Positions 1-6,887 of a stretch of DNA of 13,236 bases are shown here, piece after piece (positions within the stretch are counted from its first letter, which is position 1; each line of letters starts with the position of its first letter). The DNA is taken from assembly GCA_002352125.1 (NCBI GenBank), contig DEHU01000038.1:1-13236 (forward strand), in the 5' to 3' direction. The notes below the pieces were generated by a model. The model was not told where the DNA came from and ran no database searches. It worked only from the letters and a program-made list of their open reading frames with translations. Source of the stretch: Competibacteraceae bacterium UBA2792 (GTDB lineage: Bacteria > Pseudomonadota > Gammaproteobacteria > Competibacterales > Competibacteraceae). The position numbers were made by a program, and so were the translations under genes.

Positions 1-2
1 AC

Positions 3-416
3 TTAATTTACGGAGTATTTAGTTATAGCAGCAATTGCTTCAAAACCTTGAATTTTTTGATATGGATCATCTTTCATGGCCATTCCGTCTTGCCACTGAC
101 TATCCTGTCGAAGTTTTCCGTATACACACTGATCCGCTTGGGTATTAATAGGGAGACTTGCTGATATCACCCTCGCCAAGAGTTTAACCAATGGTAATTT
201 AATGCTCATAATAGCCTGCTGGCTCTCTTCGAAACGATTATCCCAGTTCGCTGCCAGCTTCACATTCTGGTTCACATATTTGGCTGCCATCCGTGCAATA
301 GCCAAGTTAACATTGGCGTTTTTTATCTTCCTGGCCTTATTCATCTCATCGGTGGTGAGCTTGCCATCTTTGGCCATCTCGGTAACCAATTTGTCTAGAG
401 TGTCTTGGGTTGCCAT
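3..416 (-). CDS. Hypothetical protein, 137 aa
   Basis: I do not recognise this protein. It is complete: the TAA stop lies at 3-5 and the ATG at 414-416, with a GGAG-type ribosome binding site just upstream (about 423-432 on the minus strand). It has no signal peptide and no membrane segment. The first 60 residues are charged and look helical, with many Lys, Asp, Asn and Ala. Residues 9-27 (LVTEMAKDGKLTTDEMNKA) resemble the 'unfold a step, then DGxLTxxE' layout of small helical or EF-hand-like pairs, but no complete calcium loop is visible. The single Cys is near residue 97. It lies downstream of the protease operon on the same strand, behind a hairpin terminator, so it is probably transcribed separately. 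Its base composition is more AT-rich than the kinase genes. No function is proposed. Confidence 0.7.
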   Translation of the reverse strand: MATQDTLDKLVTEMAKDGKLTTDEMNKARKIKNANVNLAIARMAAKYVNQNVKLAANWDNRFEESQQAIMSIKLPLVKLLARVISASLPINTQADQCVYGKLRQDSQWQDGMAMKDDPYQKIQGFEAIAAITKYSVN

Positions 417-540
417 CTTTCTACTCCTGCTCCTGTTAGAACCATTCTCTATCTATTTGCTGTTCATGGTTTGCAGATAGATTAGGCTCGATTACTGTAT
501 TCGTATTCTTGACGGTTCTCGAAAAGCGATGATATTTTGG

Positions 541-572
541 AAACCGGCCGGTTTTTCGCACCGGCCGGTTTT
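541..572 (-). terminator. Hairpin terminator after the protease operon
   Basis: A perfect 12-bp inverted repeat (541-552 with 560-571) encloses a 7-nt loop; the stem core ACCGGCCGGT is itself palindromic. It starts about 40 bp past the stop of the metalloprotease gene, read leftwards. The T tract is short on both strands (TTT then CC on the minus strand, TTTT on the plus strand), so it may be bidirectional and only moderately strong. It separates the protease operon from the small hypothetical gene at 3-416. Confidence 0.6.
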
Positions 573-610
573 ATCCACGTTCCACGGGTTACGTTCAATT
601 CAACGCGGCT

Positions 611-2626
611 TTAGTCATCGTTGAGGATCGTGCCGAGACCTTGAGCATCGCCCAAAATTCCACCGCTGATTCCGCTCAGGTTGAGAAAGAAGGTTTTGTT
701 GGGTTCCACCGTGGTGTCTCCCAACACGGGGACCGTGATCGTCTTGCTGTTCTGGCCCGCCGCAAAAGTCAGCACGCCACTGGTCGCGGTGTAGTCGGTG
801 CCTGCCAGGGCGGTGCCGTTGGCCGTAGCGTAATTCATCATTACATTGGACATGCGCGGGTTCGACATTCTGACCGTGAAGACAAAGGCGGTGGTGCCGG
901 TATTGCCTTCGGCCTTGGAGACGTCGCTGATGGTGACCGTCGGCGTATCGTCGTTGAGGATTTTGCCTTGGCCCTGGCCGTCCGCAATGATCACGCCTTC
1001 ACCGCTGGCTCCGCTCAGATTGACGAAGAATGTCTCGTAGGTCTCGTCGGTAGCGTCTCCCAGCACGTTGACCGTTATCGTCTTGCTGGTTTCGAAGGGC
1101 ATGAAGGTCAACGTGCCGCTGGTGGCGGTGTAGTCGCTGCCCGCCGTCGCATCCTTATCGGCCGTGGCATAGTTCACCGTTACCGTCTGAAAGCTCGCTG
1201 GCTGCAAGCTGACCGTGAACGTGAACGGATTGCTACCCGAGTTCCCCTCGGCTTTGGATACATCGTCGATTTTCAGTGCATAGGGATTAAAAATTTCGGC
1301 CTGAACCTGCGAGGTGACCGCATTGCCCGAGGTGTCGGTGACCGTCGCGTAAAAGGTATAGAGGCCGTTACCCCAAGTAGTGGTATCCAAGCTTGTCTGA
1401 TAGGGCGCACTTCTGACCGTGCCGAGCGGCGATCCACCCAACGAAAAATCGACGCTGTGAATGCCAATATTGTCAGTGGCGTTGACTTGCAAGGTGACGG
1501 TGCCGGATAGCTTCTGTCCGGCCGTCGGATTGATCCACGTCACCGTGGGATCGACGCCATCCCCTATCCGGATCGTCCGCGGCATGGGTTGGATATTATT
1601 ACCCTCGTTGGTTTCTCCAACCGCATTGTTCGGATCGATGAGAAAACCGAGATAATAGGTGCCGGGCGTAGTGTTCGCCGGAATAGTCACGTATTTCGTA
1701 TAGGTGCCGCTGAAGCCCGGATCGCCCCAAGCACCATAGTTCATTCCCAACAGCACGTCGGACGTGCTGATATGTTCGTCGGTGGACAAATAAAAACCGA
1801 CGTCGAAGTGCTGTTGGTTCGTGCCCAGATTATGAAACGTGAACTCCATCGGTACCGTCTCGCCCATGGTAGCCGCTGGGGGACTATAAACCAAAGCGTT
1901 AATATCGTCGTCGTCGCGATTGAAAGCCGAGCCTGCCACATCTATTTCGGTGGTGCTGTCTTGATACAGAAAACGTGCCCCTAGACGATCATCACCCAAT
2001 GGATCGACTTCTCTATAGTAGCCCACCGGTCCACTATTAGGATAATAAGAATTCATAATAGCCATCCGGCGATTTTCATGGCCTAACCCCAATGCATGCC
2101 CTAACTCATGCAAGGCTACGATCTCGAAATTAATCGGCTCACCCCGATTGTTGTACTGATAAACTGATGGGCTCCATGTATAGGCATTATTGAAGGAAAT
2201 ATCAGCTTCGACAATGCGAGATTTCCAGCCAAAAAACCACTCGCATTTCATGCGACGATGAGTCACGGCTAGAGCATCTCCATCGTTATCATCCGGCCCA
2301 GAGAAATAAACTTCATTGGCATTGTTACCGTGGGAATAACCGCCAGTACCCTGAGCCGCTGCAAATACAAATCTTGAGCCTTGCACGTTGTTCCAGTGCT
2401 CCATAGCATTTATAAGCCGCTGATTCCAAATGCTGTCAGTCCCAATTGTCACTGGGTCTATATACATAACGGCTGAATTATTATTCCATTTGATGGGATT
2501 CCCATCGCATGTGGAATACGTGTACGCCAACACATCAGCGCTGTTCAAAGCCCCTAAAGCCAGCAGTGCCGTGCTGGCGATCATCTTGGTTAGGCCAAGG
2601 CCATCTGAATGAATTCTGAGTTTCAT
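611..2626 (-). CDS. Secreted matrixin-type zinc metalloprotease with CARDB, Ig-like and Calx-beta domains
   Basis: This is a 671-residue secreted protease. Residues 1-35 form a Sec signal peptide (basic start, hydrophobic stretch about 15-34, ending in DVLA before YTYST). The catalytic domain spans about 36-222 and carries the metzincin zinc site HELGHALGLGH at 173-183 (three His ligands, Glu174 as general base), followed by a Met-turn candidate at Met191. No cysteine-switch propeptide is evident. Next come a CARDB-like domain (about 245-355), an Ig-like domain (about 358-447, with the ATDNIGI and DTSGN signatures) and two Calx-beta repeats (about 450-560 and 561-671), each ending in ILNDD. 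The chain stops directly after the last repeat, with no PEP-CTERM or other sorting tail, so release or surface association after type II secretion is likely (inference). It is the second gene of an operon, 26 bp after the gene at 2653-3369. The substrate is unknown. Met15 is a possible alternative start with a shorter signal peptide. Confidence 0.9.
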   Translation of the reverse strand: MKLRIHSDGLGLTKMIASTALLALGALNSADVLAYTYSTCDGNPIKWNNNSAVMYIDPVTIGTDSIWNQRLINAMEHWNNVQGSRFVFAAAQGTGGYSHGNNANEVYFSGPDDNDGDALAVTHRRMKCEWFFGWKSRIVEADISFNNAYTWSPSVYQYNNRGEPINFEIVALHELGHALGLGHENRRMAIMNSYYPNSGPVGYYREVDPLGDDRLGARFLYQDSTTEIDVAGSAFNRDDDDINALVYSPPAATMGETVPMEFTFHNLGTNQQHFDVGFYLSTDEHISTSDVLLGMNYGAWGDPGFSGTYTKYVTIPANTTPGTYYLGFLIDPNNAVGETNEGNNIQPMPRTIRIGDGVDPTVTWINPTAGQKLSGTVTLQVNATDNIGIHSVDFSLGGSPLGTVRSAPYQTSLDTTTWGNGLYTFYATVTDTSGNAVTSQVQAEIFNPYALKIDDVSKAEGNSGSNPFTFTVSLQPASFQTVTVNYATADKDATAGSDYTATSGTLTFMPFETSKTITVNVLGDATDETYETFFVNLSGASGEGVIIADGQGQGKILNDDTPTVTISDVSKAEGNTGTTAFVFTVRMSNPRMSNVMMNYATANGTALAGTDYTATSGVLTFAAGQNSKTITVPVLGDTTVEPNKTFFLNLSGISGGILGDAQGLGTILNDD
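614..1279 (-). repeat. Tandem Calx-beta repeat within the protease gene
   Basis: Two copies of about 333 bp encode residues 450-560 and 561-671. Both contain DVSKAEGN near the start, a YTATSG(T/V)LTF motif in the middle, SKTIT(V) and VLGD afterwards, and end in ILNDD. The similarity is visible in DNA as well as protein, which points to an internal duplication. Calx-beta units are calcium-linked beta-sandwich modules common in large secreted or adhesive bacterial proteins. Confidence 0.8.
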
Positions 2627-2652
2627 GATTGAACTCTTCTATAAGGCGATTG

Positions 2653-3369
2653 TTATTGATTGACCGGATTGGAGTTGGCCGGCGAATTACCCGATTTTGA
2701 CTGGGCAGCGGCAACCCGCGTTTTGATATCACCGACGAACTGATTCAGACTCAGCGGTTGCTTTACCGCCATCTCCTTCTGGTCGATCTGAACCGAAGGC
2801 TGGCCATCGTCCGAGACGCCTGGGCTCCCTGTTGATTCATCCGATTCATGAATTTCAAATCCTTGATCGAGAACGTGAGTTTCGGACTCAAAACGGTGCT
2901 CCTTGACTAAATTCTTACCGGACATCCCTAGCAAGATGTTACCGTCGTTGTCGGTGACGATGTTGCCACCCTTTTGATCTGCGACAACTCGAAAAACGCC
3001 TTGCGTCCAGCCAACCAGCGGAATCAGACTCCGTCCGTTGCCGCGAACGAACAGCACGACTTTCTCGTTGGTTTTGAAATACGGGCTACCCACGACTTCA
3101 TGGATATCCTCTCCAACTTGTCCGCCATTGAAGCGCAGCACTAATTCGGATTCCTTGGCTTGGCCTTTGATGCTGTCTATATCGGCAATGGTCACAAAGG
3201 TATAAATACTTTTATCAGTCCCGTAAGTGGATTCAGTTTTGGCCACAGTGCCGACCACGATGTTTTCGGCTTCTGCCGAGAGATCGTCCAAGTTTTTATG
3301 CAGCAAGGTAGTCGCGTGAGCATGGGTGACACAAGAAAAAACTAAAGCTGAAATCAATTTCAGTTTCAT
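2653..3369 (-). CDS. Secreted protein of unknown function, partner gene of the metalloprotease
   Basis: The product is 238 residues. I chose ATG 3367-3369 because a perfect GGAGG (3376-3380) sits 6 nt upstream and a signal peptide starts there: residues 1-19, ending AHA before TTLLHK. The frame stays open to 3447, but that longer start would bury the signal peptide. The mature part has a beta-rich core (about 33-128) that includes IVVGTVAKTES, a T-rich strand, SIKGQ, RFNGGQVGE, SPYFKTNEKVVLFV and VGWTQGVFRV. A low-complexity, acidic and polar tail follows (about 165-238, ending SNPVNQ). From memory, proteins with this core pattern (secreted, KG...GG...P.F..GE..LLF) often sit next to matrixin-like proteases; I cannot name a family. 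It comes first in the operon, 26 bp before the protease. A chaperone, inhibitor or maturation role is possible but unproven. Confidence 0.8.
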   Translation of the reverse strand: MKLKLISALVFSCVTHAHATTLLHKNLDDLSAEAENIVVGTVAKTESTYGTDKSIYTFVTIADIDSIKGQAKESELVLRFNGGQVGEDIHEVVGSPYFKTNEKVVLFVRGNGRSLIPLVGWTQGVFRVVADQKGGNIVTDNDGNILLGMSGKNLVKEHRFESETHVLDQGFEIHESDESTGSPGVSDDGQPSVQIDQKEMAVKQPLSLNQFVGDIKTRVAAAQSKSGNSPANSNPVNQ

Positions 3370-3375
3370 AAGATG

Positions 3376-3380
3376 CCTCC
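3376..3380 (-). promoter_or_regulatory. Ribosome binding site that fixes the start at 3369
   Basis: GGAGG on the minus strand, 6 nt before ATG 3367-3369. It decides between this start and the longer open frame reaching 3447, which would put 26 residues ahead of the signal peptide. Confidence 0.85.
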
Positions 3381-3550
3381 AAGTAAAATCGGCTGAACAA
3401 TCAATAAGATCAACATCCAGCCAAAAAGGAAGCAAATTCGATACCAATCGCGAAATCAGCCGAATAACAAAAACAGCTTATTGATTATAAAAAGAGATTT
3501 GAATGGATGGAGTAACTTTGTGAAATGACGGGATCAATCGGGAGAAGCTA

Positions 3551-3587
3551 TTCCCAATATATTAGGAATTTCGCGATATCTTGGGAA
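3551..3587. promoter_or_regulatory. Two-site palindromic operator candidate (left array)
   Basis: Two copies of an 18-bp palindrome lie with centres 19 bp apart. Site 1 (3551-3568, TTCCCAATATATTAGGAA) matches the perfect palindrome found at 8968-8985 at 17 of 18 positions. Site 2 (3570-3587, TTCGCGATATCTTGGGAA) matches at 15 of 18. It lies 156 bp before the kinase start and 181 bp before the leftward operon start, so a bound protein could act on either. The binding protein is not encoded visibly in this window and I cannot assign a family. Confidence 0.6.
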
Positions 3588-3706
3588 CGGGAATAGAATT
3601 AAACCAATCCTCAAGCGGGGAACTGAAGTCGATAGCGACGAATTCCAATGGGATAAGGTATATTTGCGCTCGCTCGCAAATGATCTAGCAGGAGAAAACC
3701 GTACCC

Positions 3707-3733
3707 ATGACCGCCTCCTCCGCAACGGATTGA
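3707..3733 (+). CDS. Possible 8-codon leader ORF before the hybrid kinase
   Basis: An AGGAG at 3690-3694 is followed 12 nt later by ATG 3707-3709 and the short frame MTASSATD, stopping at TGA 3731-3733, 10 nt before the kinase ATG. The kinase start itself has no recognisable ribosome binding site, so ribosomes finishing this frame could restart there. This is an inference from spacing alone; the ORF may equally be chance. Confidence 0.25.
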   Translation: MTASSATD

Positions 3734-3743
3734 TGCCCGCGCC

Positions 3744-6700
3744 ATGCGCATCAAATCCTATCGGCGAACTCTGGTCGGCAAGACCCTGCTCAAAATCGCG
3801 CTCGGCGTCACCCTGATCGTCGCCCTAGCCAGCGGGGTCAGCTACGCGCTGATCTTTCGGGAAATCGAAGGGCGCGCGCTCGATCAGTTGCGCGAATACG
3901 CCATCCAGCGCGCCAAATTTCACGAAGCGCATTTCGCGCTGGCACGCCAATTTCATCAGGTCATCAAACAAGAGTTTCTGCGACGCTACCAGGAACCCTC
4001 CTCCGATTTCGAACGGCGTTTCGATCAACTGATGATGCGTTACCCCGACGGTGCCATCCGCAACCGGCCGGAATACGCCGACATCGTTCGTTACTCGACC
4101 GGTTGGATTTACAAAGGCGTGCAACCCGACCGGGAATTCAAACGACTGTGGATGCTGTTTTTCGACCTTTCCGAGCAGTTTGCCAAGCTGACCACCACCC
4201 GGTTCGTCAACCTGTATTTCTTGCATCCCACCAAATCCGCCAACATGGGTTACGACGACCCGGTACGCTCCAACTACGTGCAATGGGCCGCCGATACCGC
4301 GGCGGACTGGGCGCTGAATGAGCAGGAATCCTTCCTCGCCGCCACGCCGGCTCGCAATCCAGGGCGGGAAACGGTCTGGGCCGGCCCGGAGTACGAACCC
4401 GCTTACCATCAATTGCTGGTGCCGGCGGTGACACCCATCGATCTCGACGGCGTCCACATCGCCACCGTCGCCAGCGACACCCTGCTCGACGATCTGGAGG
4501 CCAGCATCCTGCACGCCGATATTCCGGGCGCCGTCCATACCGTATTCCGGCACGATGGACGGTTGATCGTCGATCGGGCCTACAAGACCAAAATCGTCGA
4601 ACACGAGGGCACTTACTTCATCGACCAAACCGGCGATACCCGCCTGCGCGCCCTTCTGGCGCTGGCTACCCACGCGCCGACATTGCCGCGTTACGGCTAC
4701 GACTCGGGCGCCGACCAGTACTACGCCATCAGCCGGTTGCAAGGGCCAGGCTGGTACTTTGCCTCGATCTTGCCGGGCGGCGCGATTCGCACGGAAGCGT
4801 TCAAAGCCGCGCAATGGGTGTTGTGGACCGGTTTCGCCTCGCTCGCCCTAGTGCTGGGCGTGTTGGCGATGTTGCTGGAGCGGCAAATCGCCGCACCGCT
4901 CCGCCAATTGCTGCTGGCTGTCCGGCAGATGGGCGAACGGCGCGTGCTGGCGCCGTTGGATACCGCACGCCGGGACGAAATCGGCCAACTCGCCGTCGCT
5001 TTCGCCGCTACCGCGCGGTCGGTGACGGAAGAAATTCGCCGGCGCGACTGGGATCTCCAGCAGGAAAGTTCCGGCCGCATCCAAATCTACAAAGCGTTGC
5101 AGGCCAGCGAAACGCGTTATCGGGCCGTGGCGGAACAGACCGGCCATATCGTGTACGACCACGATTTGGTCAGCGGCCGGATCGATTGGGCCGGTCCCAT
5201 TCCACAAATCACCGGCTATAGCATCAAGGAATTTGCGAGAGTCGATATTCGCGGCTGGGCAGAATGCATCCATCCCGATGATCGCGCCAAGGCGCTGCAA
5301 ACCTTGGAACGAGTCCAGATAGAACTCGGTAAGTATCAGACCGAATACCGGTTTCGACGCGCCGATGGCCGCTACGTCTACATCGAAGACGAAGGGATAT
5401 TGCTGACCGACCTCAAGGATCGATCCCAGCACATACTCGGCACCATGAAGGACATCAGCGAGCGCAAACACGCCGAACAGGCGCTGCGCGAAGCCAAGGA
5501 AGAAGCGGACAAGGCCAATCGCGCCAAGAGCCAGTTTCTGGCCGACATCAGCCACGAGCTGCGCACACCTCTGAACGCGATCCTGGGTTACGCGCAAATT
5601 CTGTTACGCGACGCCGCGCTGCCCGGCAAAGCCCGTAACGGCGTCACCATCATTCAGCAATCCGGCGATCATCTGCTGGGCCTGATCAACGACATTCTGG
5701 ATCTGGCCAAGATCGAGTCGGATAAGTTGGAAATCGACGTGCAACCGTTCGACCTGCGGCATTTTCTGCAAGGCATCGCGGGGGCTTTCGCGGTCCGGGC
5801 CAAACAGAAGAACCTGGATTTCCACATGAATGCCGATCCCCAACTACCGGTTCAGGTACAGGGCGACGAACGGAAACTGCGGCAAATCCTCTTTAACCTG
5901 ATCGGCAACGCCATCAAGTTCACCGATACAGGTGAGGTCGTATTTGCCATCGACAGGGATGAAGAACAAATCCGTTTCGCCGTAACCGATACCGGCTGCG
6001 GCATCCGAACCGGCGAGATGGGGCAGTTGTTTCAACCGTTCCAGCGAGTGGGCGACCGCAACCGGGCCATCGAAGGCGCTGGCCTGGGTCTGGTCATCAG
6101 CCGCCGGCTGGTCGAGTTGCTCGGTGGCGCGCTGCACGTCGAAAGCGTCTTCAGCCAGGGGAGCCGGTTCTGGTTCGCGCTGTCCTTGCCGGCGGCCGAT
6201 GCGCCGGAACGCGCGCCGGCCGTGCCGGCCGTGCCGGCCATCGGCTATCGCGGGCCACGCCGCCGGATACTGATCGCCGACGACAAACGCGAGAACCGCG
6301 CCGTGCTGGTCGATATGCTGGCGCCGCTCGGCTTCAGGATCGCCGAAGCTGGCAACGGCCAGGAGGCGCTGGACGTGGCGGCCCGATTCCAACCGGACGC
6401 CGTGCTGATGGACATGCGGATGCCGGTGCTGGACGGGCTGGAGGCCACCCGCCGGCTGCGCCAGTCCGAGGCGTTGCGCGACGTGATCGTGATCGCCGTA
6501 TCCGCCAGCGCCTACGGCCATCACCGCGAGCAGTACTTGGCTGCCGGTGCCGACGATTTTCTATCCAAGCCGTTCCAGTTGGAGAAATTGCTAGAGTTGC
6601 TGTGCACTCGATTGGGCCTGCAACTGGTCTACGCCAGCGATGCCGGTCCGCCCGCATCCGGCAGCGCGCCCGATGGGGAAATCATCGTTCCGCCCGGCGC

Positions 6701-6887
6701 CGAACTGGCGATCTTGCGGGATTTGGCCCAGCGCGGCGATCTCCGCAATTTATTGGCGCAGGTCGAGCGGCTGGAGCGCGCCGACGGGCGTTATGTGCCT
6801 TTCGCGGCCCGGTTGCGCGGTCTGGCCGAGCGCTTCCAGCTCAAGAAAATCAACGAGCTGCTGGCCGGTGTGAGTCCGCCGTCATGA
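3744..6887 (+). CDS. Membrane-bound hybrid histidine kinase (cache-like sensor, HAMP, PAS, HisKA, HATPase, receiver)
   Basis: This 1047-residue sensor kinase senses outside the cytoplasmic membrane and phosphorylates its own receiver. Order: membrane helix about 14-38; periplasmic double-cache-like sensor about 40-350; second membrane helix about 357-378; HAMP about 379-432; PAS about 455-575, ending in the usual GTMKDISERKHAE; HisKA about 591-659 with phospho-accepting His604 in SHELRTP; HATPase about 705-815 with N-box Asn722, G1 box DTGCGI (749-754) and G2 box GAGLGL (778-783); receiver about 840-955 with acidic pocket Asp846/Asp847, phospho-accepting Asp890 and Lys942. All key residues are present. 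A helical C-terminal domain (about 982-1042) recurs in the next gene. There is no DNA-binding output, so a separate phosphotransfer partner or the C-terminal domain must pass on the signal. ATG 3744 is the first ATG in an open frame starting at 3711 and lacks a clear ribosome binding site. The stop overlaps the next start by 4 bp. Confidence 0.93.
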   Translation: MRIKSYRRTLVGKTLLKIALGVTLIVALASGVSYALIFREIEGRALDQLREYAIQRAKFHEAHFALARQFHQVIKQEFLRRYQEPSSDFERRFDQLMMRYPDGAIRNRPEYADIVRYSTGWIYKGVQPDREFKRLWMLFFDLSEQFAKLTTTRFVNLYFLHPTKSANMGYDDPVRSNYVQWAADTAADWALNEQESFLAATPARNPGRETVWAGPEYEPAYHQLLVPAVTPIDLDGVHIATVASDTLLDDLEASILHADIPGAVHTVFRHDGRLIVDRAYKTKIVEHEGTYFIDQTGDTRLRALLALATHAPTLPRYGYDSGADQYYAISRLQGPGWYFASILPGGAIRTEAFKAAQWVLWTGFASLALVLGVLAMLLERQIAAPLRQLLLAVRQMGERRVLAPLDTARRDEIGQLAVAFAATARSVTEEIRRRDWDLQQESSGRIQIYKALQASETRYRAVAEQTGHIVYDHDLVSGRIDWAGPIPQITGYSIKEFARVDIRGWAECIHPDDRAKALQTLERVQIELGKYQTEYRFRRADGRYVYIEDEGILLTDLKDRSQHILGTMKDISERKHAEQALREAKEEADKANRAKSQFLADISHELRTPLNAILGYAQILLRDAALPGKARNGVTIIQQSGDHLLGLINDILDLAKIESDKLEIDVQPFDLRHFLQGIAGAFAVRAKQKNLDFHMNADPQLPVQVQGDERKLRQILFNLIGNAIKFTDTGEVVFAIDRDEEQIRFAVTDTGCGIRTGEMGQLFQPFQRVGDRNRAIEGAGLGLVISRRLVELLGGALHVESVFSQGSRFWFALSLPAADAPERAPAVPAVPAIGYRGPRRRILIADDKRENRAVLVDMLAPLGFRIAEAGNGQEALDVAARFQPDAVLMDMRMPVLDGLEATRRLRQSEALRDVIVIAVSASAYGHHREQYLAAGADDFLSKPFQLEKLLELLCTRLGLQLVYASDAGPPASGSAPDGEIIVPPGAELAILRDLAQRGDLRNLLAQVERLERADGRYVPFAARLRGLAERFQLKKINELLAGVSPPS

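Larger units (their letters stand above)
3370..3743. other. Divergent intergenic region between the protease and kinase operons
   Basis: This 374-bp stretch is noticeably AT-rich. It holds the ribosome binding site for the leftward operon, a TATAAT hexamer reading leftwards at 3484-3489 (no good -35 partner 16-17 bp away, so only a weak promoter candidate), the palindrome array at 3551-3587, and a possible short leader ORF at 3707-3733. An inverted 10-mer (AATCAATAAG at 3399-3408, CTTATTGATT at 3477-3486) and an inverted 8-mer (TCGGCTGA at 3389-3396, TCAGCCGA at 3456-3463) are also present; their order is interleaved, so they cannot form one simple hairpin. I see no convincing sigma-70 promoter for the kinase operon. 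Confidence 0.6.

Noticed and set aside
641..1510. Long plus-strand open frame of 289 codons
   Set aside because: It is antisense to the Calx-beta and Ig-like part of the protease gene, is rich in Gly, Arg and Val without domain character, and has no ribosome binding site.
3389..3486. Interleaved inverted repeats as a pseudoknot riboswitch ahead of the leftward operon
   Set aside because: The only -10 candidate (3484-3489) overlaps the outer arm, so that arm would not be in the RNA, and no known riboswitch core is recognisable.
6213..6239. Tandem 9-bp GC-rich repeat (GTGCCGGCC units)
   Set aside because: It encodes a short Pro/Ala/Val linker between the HATPase and receiver domains; such linkers are common and the repeat has too few copies to be notable.
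6602..6883. N-terminal extension of the second sensor, since its frame is open from 6602
   Set aside because: It would overlap the end of the kinase gene by almost 290 bp in another frame and gives an Arg/Ala-rich sequence without domain character. The ATG at 6884 overlaps the kinase stop and directly precedes a proper membrane-anchor start.
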